From positions 596,098 to 660,097 of the forward strand of contig JAEKDP010000002.1 of NCBI GenBank assembly GCA_016521575.1: a stretch of 64,000 nt of DNA, written 5' to 3'. Within the stretch, counting starts at the first letter, position 1. Each line of letters starts with the position of its first letter. Positions 59,670 to 64,000 of the stretch are shown here, piece after piece. A model generated the notes under the pieces. It made no database searches, had not been told where the DNA came from, and worked only from the letters and a program-made list of their open reading frames with translations. The translations under genes and the position numbers were made by a program. Source of the DNA: Rhodobacteraceae bacterium F11138. Its GTDB lineage: Bacteria > Pseudomonadota > Alphaproteobacteria > Rhodobacterales > Rhodobacteraceae.

Positions 59670-61249
59670 GGTCGCCTTTGCCTTTTTGCAGAGGCTGGGT
59701 GACTTCCTTGCCGTCTCGCGCCATTGTCGCGACCGCAGCAGGAGCGATGACCGTTCTGTCGCTTCCGCCCTTCTCGATCATTCTGCTCGTGCCCGTATCC
59801 TTTTCAGTGCTGCTACTTCTGCTGCGCGCTGGTTCCGTCGGGGCGGCCGCACTGGTGGGGTGGGCCTTCGGCCTCGGTCAGTTCGGCTTCGGCCTCTCAT
59901 GGATCTCCGAGAGCTTCTATGTGGACCCCGATAAATTCGGGGCGCTGGCCATCCCGGCCGTTGCCGCACTGGCCGCCGGTCTGGCCACCTTTCCGGCCTT
60001 GGCGGCGGCGCTGTTTTCCGGCACTATGTCCCGCCGTGCGGTCACCGGCGTAACGACCTGCCTGCTGTTCGCAACCTCGTGGACGGCGGCAGAGTGGCTG
60101 CGCGGGCACGTCCTCACGGGATTTCCCTGGAACCTCACCGCCTACGCCCTTGTCGACTACCCGACACTGAGGCAGCCGGCCGCATGGATTGGCAGCTATG
60201 GGCTGGGCTTTCTTTTAGTCCTGGCCGGAACGCTGCCGGCCGCGGCCCTGGTGACGGAGAGACGGCGGCGCTGGGTCCCCGCTAGTCTATTCGCGGCTGT
60301 GATCGCGACGATATGGACCGTAGGCCAAGGCCGACTCCGGTTAGAGCCGGGACCTGCGCCCGATGCCGATGTGCGTATAGTCCAAGGCAACGTGCCGCAA
60401 AGGGAGAAGTGGGCGCCCGAACAGCGAGACGAGACCTTAACGCGCTATCTGGACCTCTCGAGCGGTCCCGGCGAGGTGGATGTGCTCCTGTGGCCGGAAA
60501 CCGCCTTTCCGGGCTTTCTCGATGAGGATCTGCGGGCGCGATCTCGCATTGCCGCCATCTTGCAGGACGGCGCTTTGCTTCTGACCGGCGTCCCGGACCG
60601 CACGCGAAAGGACCAAGAAACGCTCTATTTCAACACCGTCCAAGCTTACAATCAAACCGGAGACATTCTGACCGGCTATGCAAAACACCATCTCGTTCCA
60701 TTCGGCGAGTATGTCCCCTTCCGCGGCTGGCTTAAGCTCGACCGGATCACCCAAGGCCTGGGAGACTTTACGCCCGGTGCAGGACCGCGAACGCTGACCC
60801 TGCCCGGCGCTCCCCCGCTGGCTGTGGCCATCTGCTACGAGATCATCTTTCCGGGCGACGTCATCGACGATCAGCATCGGCCCGACTGGATATTCAACGC
60901 AACAAACGATGCCTGGTTCGGCACCAGTATAGGACCCGAGCAGCACCTTGCTGCGGTCCGCATGCGTGCCGTCGAAGAAGGACTTCCGATTGTGAGGGCC
61001 GCGAACACCGGCATCTCAGCGGTAATCGACGCGAAGGGCGAGCTCATTGTGAAGCTTGGCATCGAAGAGACCGGTGTCATCGATGCCGAACTTCCCGGCG
61101 CCCTAAAACCCACGCCATATGCACGGTTCGGCGACTGGATGTTCCTGGCGTTAATCGCCGTTACTTGGATCGTGTTTCTTGGCTCAAGGCTGTCAGGCAT
61201 GCATCGGGCAAGAAATCAAAAAGCATCAGCAGAGGCAAAGTCATGTTGA
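59666..61249 (+). CDS. lnt: Apolipoprotein N-acyltransferase
   Basis: This 527-residue protein has an N-terminal multi-helix membrane part and a C-terminal nitrilase-like domain with the catalytic triad. Glu is in LLWPETAFPGFL, Lys in TGYAKHHLVPFGEYVPF, and Cys in VAICYEIIFPG. It adds the third acyl chain to lipoproteins. The ATG overlaps lspA's stop (ATGA), so the two maturation enzymes are coupled. The following miniprotein overlaps its 3' end. Like lspA, it is inferred to be a second copy in this genome. Confidence 0.92.
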   Translation: MRSPLPFCRGWVTSLPSRAIVATAAGAMTVLSLPPFSIILLVPVSFSVLLLLLRAGSVGAAALVGWAFGLGQFGFGLSWISESFYVDPDKFGALAIPAVAALAAGLATFPALAAALFSGTMSRRAVTGVTTCLLFATSWTAAEWLRGHVLTGFPWNLTAYALVDYPTLRQPAAWIGSYGLGFLLVLAGTLPAAALVTERRRRWVPASLFAAVIATIWTVGQGRLRLEPGPAPDADVRIVQGNVPQREKWAPEQRDETLTRYLDLSSGPGEVDVLLWPETAFPGFLDEDLRARSRIAAILQDGALLLTGVPDRTRKDQETLYFNTVQAYNQTGDILTGYAKHHLVPFGEYVPFRGWLKLDRITQGLGDFTPGAGPRTLTLPGAPPLAVAICYEIIFPGDVIDDQHRPDWIFNATNDAWFGTSIGPEQHLAAVRMRAVEEGLPIVRAANTGISAVIDAKGELIVKLGIEETGVIDAELPGALKPTPYARFGDWMFLALIAVTWIVFLGSRLSGMHRARNQKASAEAKSC

Positions 61250-61410
61250 CGATCGCGGGTATCCTCGCAGGAGCAATTTGGGGTGGGTATCTGGCGCGTC
61301 GCCGTAAAGGAAACCGGCTAGATATCATGCAATATGCGGTCAGCTCGGGTATCGCTTTTGGCCTCCTGACCTTCTTCGTATCGTTGGTCTTCCTGCGTTT
61401 GGCGCCTTAG
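61243..61410 (+). CDS. Two-helix membrane miniprotein
   Basis: This 55-residue protein starts at the ATG at 61243, inside the last codons of lnt, with AGAGG upstream. It reads as two hydrophobic segments (TIAGILAGAIWGGYLA and SGIAFGLLTFFVSLVFL) joined by a basic turn (RRRKGNRLD), so an inner-membrane hairpin is expected. No family is recognised. The tight overlap with lnt points to co-translation and a possible helper role. Confidence 0.65.
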   Translation: MLTIAGILAGAIWGGYLARRRKGNRLDIMQYAVSSGIAFGLLTFFVSLVFLRLAP

Positions 61411-61433
61411 AAAACCTTTGAGGTGCCATAAAA

Positions 61434-63335
61434 TTGCGACGTCTTTTCAGAACCTTGCTGTACACCTTCGGGACTTTCGCCACTATGGCTCTGGCTGTAT
61501 CGGCATTCACGTACGTGTTGCTGACCGCATCTGTTCCGGACTACGACGAAGACTTCACAGTCGCCGGCATAGAACAGACAGTCGATGTTCTGAGAGACTC
61601 CTTTGCAATCCCACACATTATAGGGAGTTCGGCTGCCGACATATACTTCGCGATTGGGTTTGCCCACGCGCAGGACAGGCTGAGCCAATTATTAAGCACA
61701 CGACAGAAAGCGAACGCAGGACAACTTGCGAACCTGACGATCCCCCTCCCAAATACTGTCGAAGACGACCTTGCAGCCTATTCAGCCGGCGTCAACGCAT
61801 GGCTGGACATTGTCTCTAAGGGTTGGCGAGGTCGTGGCGCCCCGGAATTGTTGATCTCCGGCCAAACTGAAATTACGCCTTGGAGGCCCGCGGATAGCCT
61901 CAACATCGCGAAGTATTTCCTGGCCAGCCTTCGTCTGACACCCGATGAGTTAGCCAAGTCTGGCCTCGTTGAAGACAAGCCCTCAGAAAATCCACCATTT
62001 CTCCAAGATATGATCACGTATGACCCTAGAGTGAGCCTTGATGCGTGGGCGGTGAAAAGTGCCCAAACCGTGACTGGAGTTCCTATTCTTGTCGCGGATA
62101 GTATTGGTCCTCTATCCTTACCTTCAGAATGGTACTTGGCTGATCTTCAGTTCCCGACAGGGGCAGTCATGGGGAGTACCCTGCCGGGAATACCGTTCGT
62201 ATTTGTGGGGCGCAATGACCGTATCGCATGGGCATTCCGTTCAAGTGACTTTCCTCGTGACGAAGAACTGGAACCACTTCAGGTTGCGAGCGCGGTCAGC
62301 TTCATAACCATATTAGAAAAACTTCCCGGATCAACGGACGCAGGCGACGCGGTTGAAGAGGCATCGGACAATTTGCCTGCAGGATTGGAAATATTGGTTA
62401 TAGATCGGAACACCTCGGCTTCAAGTCCACAAGACGATCGTTCTCGAAAACCATCGCTGCGAGCCTTGCGCCGGTCCACACTTCAGGACCGGCAGACAGT
62501 ATTCTCTATGGAGGTTGTGAAAGCAGTCCAGCGCGATACCGTGAGCGAAGCTTCGCGGGTCTTGCTCCCACTGATGGCCCGCGAGCTCTGGTTTCAAAAC
62601 CCCGTTCTTTCCAGCGAAGATCGGAACCTCGTCCAACTTCGGAGCCAGGTTCTGGATCGTCTCGCTGCATGGAACGGAAATATGGATCGCTATTCGCCTG
62701 AGCCTCTGGCTTTCTGGGCTTGGTCACTCGCTCTTCAACGACGCATCCTCAAAGACGAGTTCCCCATACAAGAGCAGCTGTGGAGACTTCCAAATCCTGA
62801 ATTCCTTATCTCGGCTCTTAGCGCACGAGGCGAGAGTGCCGACTGGTGCGATATCCGGACGTCATCACGGGTGGAAACCTGCCAAGATCAGATTGAAGCA
62901 GCACTGGACGATGCGGTTGACTGGTTAAACCAGCGCCATGGCTCCGACCCCTCCAGCTGGATGTGGGGAAGTGAGCATTACGTGGAAATGAACTCGTCGA
63001 CGATATCATCAGAAGGTCTGCTGAAGGAATTCCTGTCGCTTCGGAAAGAAATCTCCGGGGATCCATATACGCAGTTCTCCACATCCTTCGATCCTACAAA
63101 TGATCGCCCATTTGTCAGCAGTACCGGCAGCAACTTTCAGGCGATCATGAGTATGTCGGAAGACATGGCCTCCTACTTCCTGCTGCCTGCCGGACAGTCG
63201 GGGCATCCAATGTCACCATTCTTCGACAACTTTTTTCAAATCTGGAGCCAGAATGAGTATCTGACGATGACCTCAGACCTGGCGGCGGCGAGAAGTGGCT
63301 CCGTTGGATTGTCGCGTCTATCGCCCGACCGGTAA
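61434..63335 (+). CDS. Penicillin-acylase-like protein with degenerate active site
   Basis: This 633-residue protein has an N-terminal signal or anchor and the alpha-chain pattern of the penicillin acylase family (DSFAIPHIIGSSAADIYFAI, then GFAHAQDRLSQLLSTRQKA). The GIPFVFVGRNDRIAWAFRSS block of the beta chain is also present. At the autoprocessing point, where family members have SNxW, this protein reads SLDAWAV; aligning the Trp puts Leu in place of the nucleophilic Ser. The usual NDPH is VADS. It may therefore be inactive or diverged. The frame starts at TTG with GAGGT upstream. Confidence 0.75.
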   Translation: MRRLFRTLLYTFGTFATMALAVSAFTYVLLTASVPDYDEDFTVAGIEQTVDVLRDSFAIPHIIGSSAADIYFAIGFAHAQDRLSQLLSTRQKANAGQLANLTIPLPNTVEDDLAAYSAGVNAWLDIVSKGWRGRGAPELLISGQTEITPWRPADSLNIAKYFLASLRLTPDELAKSGLVEDKPSENPPFLQDMITYDPRVSLDAWAVKSAQTVTGVPILVADSIGPLSLPSEWYLADLQFPTGAVMGSTLPGIPFVFVGRNDRIAWAFRSSDFPRDEELEPLQVASAVSFITILEKLPGSTDAGDAVEEASDNLPAGLEILVIDRNTSASSPQDDRSRKPSLRALRRSTLQDRQTVFSMEVVKAVQRDTVSEASRVLLPLMARELWFQNPVLSSEDRNLVQLRSQVLDRLAAWNGNMDRYSPEPLAFWAWSLALQRRILKDEFPIQEQLWRLPNPEFLISALSARGESADWCDIRTSSRVETCQDQIEAALDDAVDWLNQRHGSDPSSWMWGSEHYVEMNSSTISSEGLLKEFLSLRKEISGDPYTQFSTSFDPTNDRPFVSSTGSNFQAIMSMSEDMASYFLLPAGQSGHPMSPFFDNFFQIWSQNEYLTMTSDLAAARSGSVGLSRLSPDR

Positions 63336-63443
63336 GGCATACGCCGGACTTCAACAGAATAAGTCGCGGGCATGAACATGGAAGCTCGCCGAATGGTTCG
63401 GAAAACCAGATTGACCTCAGGATGAGTTGCCCTCAAACTCACC

Positions 63444-63474
63444 AAGACCCTATAGCTCCTAAAGCTATAGGTAA
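63444..63474 (+). promoter_or_regulatory. Second MerR-type operator candidate
   Basis: CCTATAGCT (63449-63457) and AGCTATAGG (63463-63471) are perfect inverted repeats with a five-base centre. The left edge reads GACCCTATAG, as in MerR-controlled metal promoters, with a weak -35 (AAGACC) and -10 (TAGGTA) 18 bases apart. It shares CTATAGCT with the site at 53686-53700. It precedes the small lipoprotein gene by about 100 bases, inside an otherwise empty 235-base gap. Confidence 0.5.
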
Positions 63475-63570
63475 CACCGCAAGATGGATCGGATTGATCC
63501 AAGTGCGTTGGACAGCGACCTGGAGTGGCAACATGACAGGAAAGCAATAGACGCCCCAATGGAGGCAGCC

Positions 63571-63858
63571 ATGCAAACAAAGTACAGAAACTGTTCCCTA
63601 GTGATTATCGCCTCCGCTCTGCTTGCCAGCTGCGGGATCACAAACACGGAAGGCCAGAACGATCGATATGAAATCGGCAATATTCCAGAGAATGTTGTTG
63701 CCATGGCCGCTCCCAATCAGGATTTGTCGACGGCTCGACTGCTAAGCGAAGACGATTGTTACTGGTATATGCATGCCGGCCCAGTGGAAACCACTCTCGT
63801 GCCGCTTCGCGCAACAGGCGGCCGCCCAATATGCGTGGTGCAGCAGCCGGTATCATGA
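63571..63858 (+). CDS. Small lipoprotein of unknown function
   Basis: This 95-residue protein has a lipoprotein signal (NCSLVIIASALLASCGITN; lipobox LASC) and a mature part of about 75 residues. The latter has DCYWYMHAGPVETTLVPLRA and ends in CVVQQPVS, with two cysteines. GGAGG precedes the ATG at 63571, which rules out the longer frame from 63484. No family is recognised. A lipoprotein downstream of lspA and lnt, under a possible MerR-type site, is a natural client of that pair. Confidence 0.7.
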   Translation: MQTKYRNCSLVIIASALLASCGITNTEGQNDRYEIGNIPENVVAMAAPNQDLSTARLLSEDDCYWYMHAGPVETTLVPLRATGGRPICVVQQPVS

Positions 63859-63865
63859 GCGATTT

Positions 63866-63896
63866 CTGGCCTTCCACGCCTCAGGTGGAAGGCCAG
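63866..63896 (+). terminator. Perfect 12-pair hairpin after the lipoprotein gene
   Basis: CTGGCCTTCCAC (63866-63877) and GTGGAAGGCCAG (63885-63896) form a perfect stem with a seven-base loop, 8 bases after the stop codon. The T tract is absent, but a convergent frame ends at 63900, so it may act on both strands. Confidence 0.6.
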
Positions 63897-63899
63897 AGT

Positions 63900-64000
63900 T
63901 CATCCCGGCATCACGAGGCTTTCCTCGGCTGAGTAAAGGTAGACTGTCGAACCGATTTCAACATTCTCGAACAGATCAATTATATGCGCCATCACCATTC
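63900..64000 (-). CDS. 3' end of a gene entering from the right edge
   Basis: A minus-strand frame without stop enters from the right edge and ends at TGA (63902-63900). Its last residues read MAHIIDLFENVEIGSTVYLY followed by SAEESLVMPG. It could also begin inside the window at one of two ATGs near 63992-63998, which would make it a 30-residue peptide. No family can be assigned. It converges on the small lipoprotein gene. Confidence 0.4.
   Translation of the reverse strand, partial: MVMAHIIDLFENVEIGSTVYLYSAEESLVMPG

Larger units (their letters stand above)
51770..64000. mobile_element. dusA-integrated element with copper/redox and lipoprotein-maturation cargo (left part)
   Basis: The element is taken to start in the 5' end of dusA and runs beyond the window. 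Supporting signs are the integrase reading away from dusA, repeated octamers between them, and lower G+C than the host half. The cargo forms mostly a single rightward transcription block of overlapping genes. No transposase, phage structural or conjugation gene is visible, so the kind of element (integrative element, satellite or phage remnant) is open. The right boundary is unknown. Confidence 0.65.

Overview
The window reads as chromosome of an alphaproteobacterium of the Rhodobacterales (Roseobacter-type). The DNA is GC-rich and tightly packed. Marker arrangements fit that group: a heterotetrameric sarcosine oxidase operon, yajC-secD-secF followed by a Mth938-like gene and ccmABCDG, an ancillary TPR protein-bamB-der block, and ccmI-ruvX-DUF1289. 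This placement rests on gene content and protein character, not on a database search.

Layout. (1) 1-9104: part of a type VI secretion locus. tssA-tssB-tssC-hcp run leftward, and the next gene starts at the left edge. Rightward from the tssA promoter region run an uncharacterised 520-residue repeat protein, an exported protein, a TolQ/ExbB-like protein, two TolR/ExbD-like proteins and a TonB-like protein with a DUF4384-like end. (2) 9114-11870: an exported caspase-fold protease and a divergent YceI-OmpA fusion, with palindromes between them. (3) 11971-18850: a surface-polysaccharide-flavoured stretch (nucleotide-sugar epimerase, unknown exported protein, rhomboid protease, TPR lipoprotein, initiating sugar transferase). 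(4) 19289-31947: housekeeping genes for cytochrome c maturation, Sec translocon accessories, serS, a fatty acid desaturase, der, bamB and an ancillary TPR protein. (5) 32243-42960: RND efflux pump, Atm1-like ABC exporter, LysM protein, LOG protein, superoxide dismutase and an FkbM-type methyltransferase. (6) 43079-48619: the sarcosine oxidase operon, interrupted between its beta and delta genes by an unrelated 119-residue ORF. (7) 48839-51809: ccmI, ruvX, a DUF1289 gene and dusA.

From the 5' end of dusA to the right edge the sequence looks like an integrated element. A tyrosine recombinase reads away from dusA, repeated octamers lie between dusA and the integrase, and base composition falls. 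The cargo is a copper/thiol-redox and envelope set: MerR-type regulator, two Sco proteins, DsbB-like and DsbA-like proteins, PCu(A)C chaperone, M23 peptidase, DUF411 protein, ZIP transporter, lipoprotein signal peptidase, apolipoprotein N-acyltransferase, a 2-TM miniprotein, a degenerate penicillin-acylase-like protein and a small lipoprotein. The right end of the element is not in the window.

The best candidates for something new are the T6SS-adjacent Exb/Tol-TonB-like module with its repeat protein and caspase/YceI-OmpA neighbours, the small gene inserted in the sox operon, and the dusA-integrated copper/redox/lipoprotein-maturation island. I saw no rRNA, tRNA or CRISPR array.
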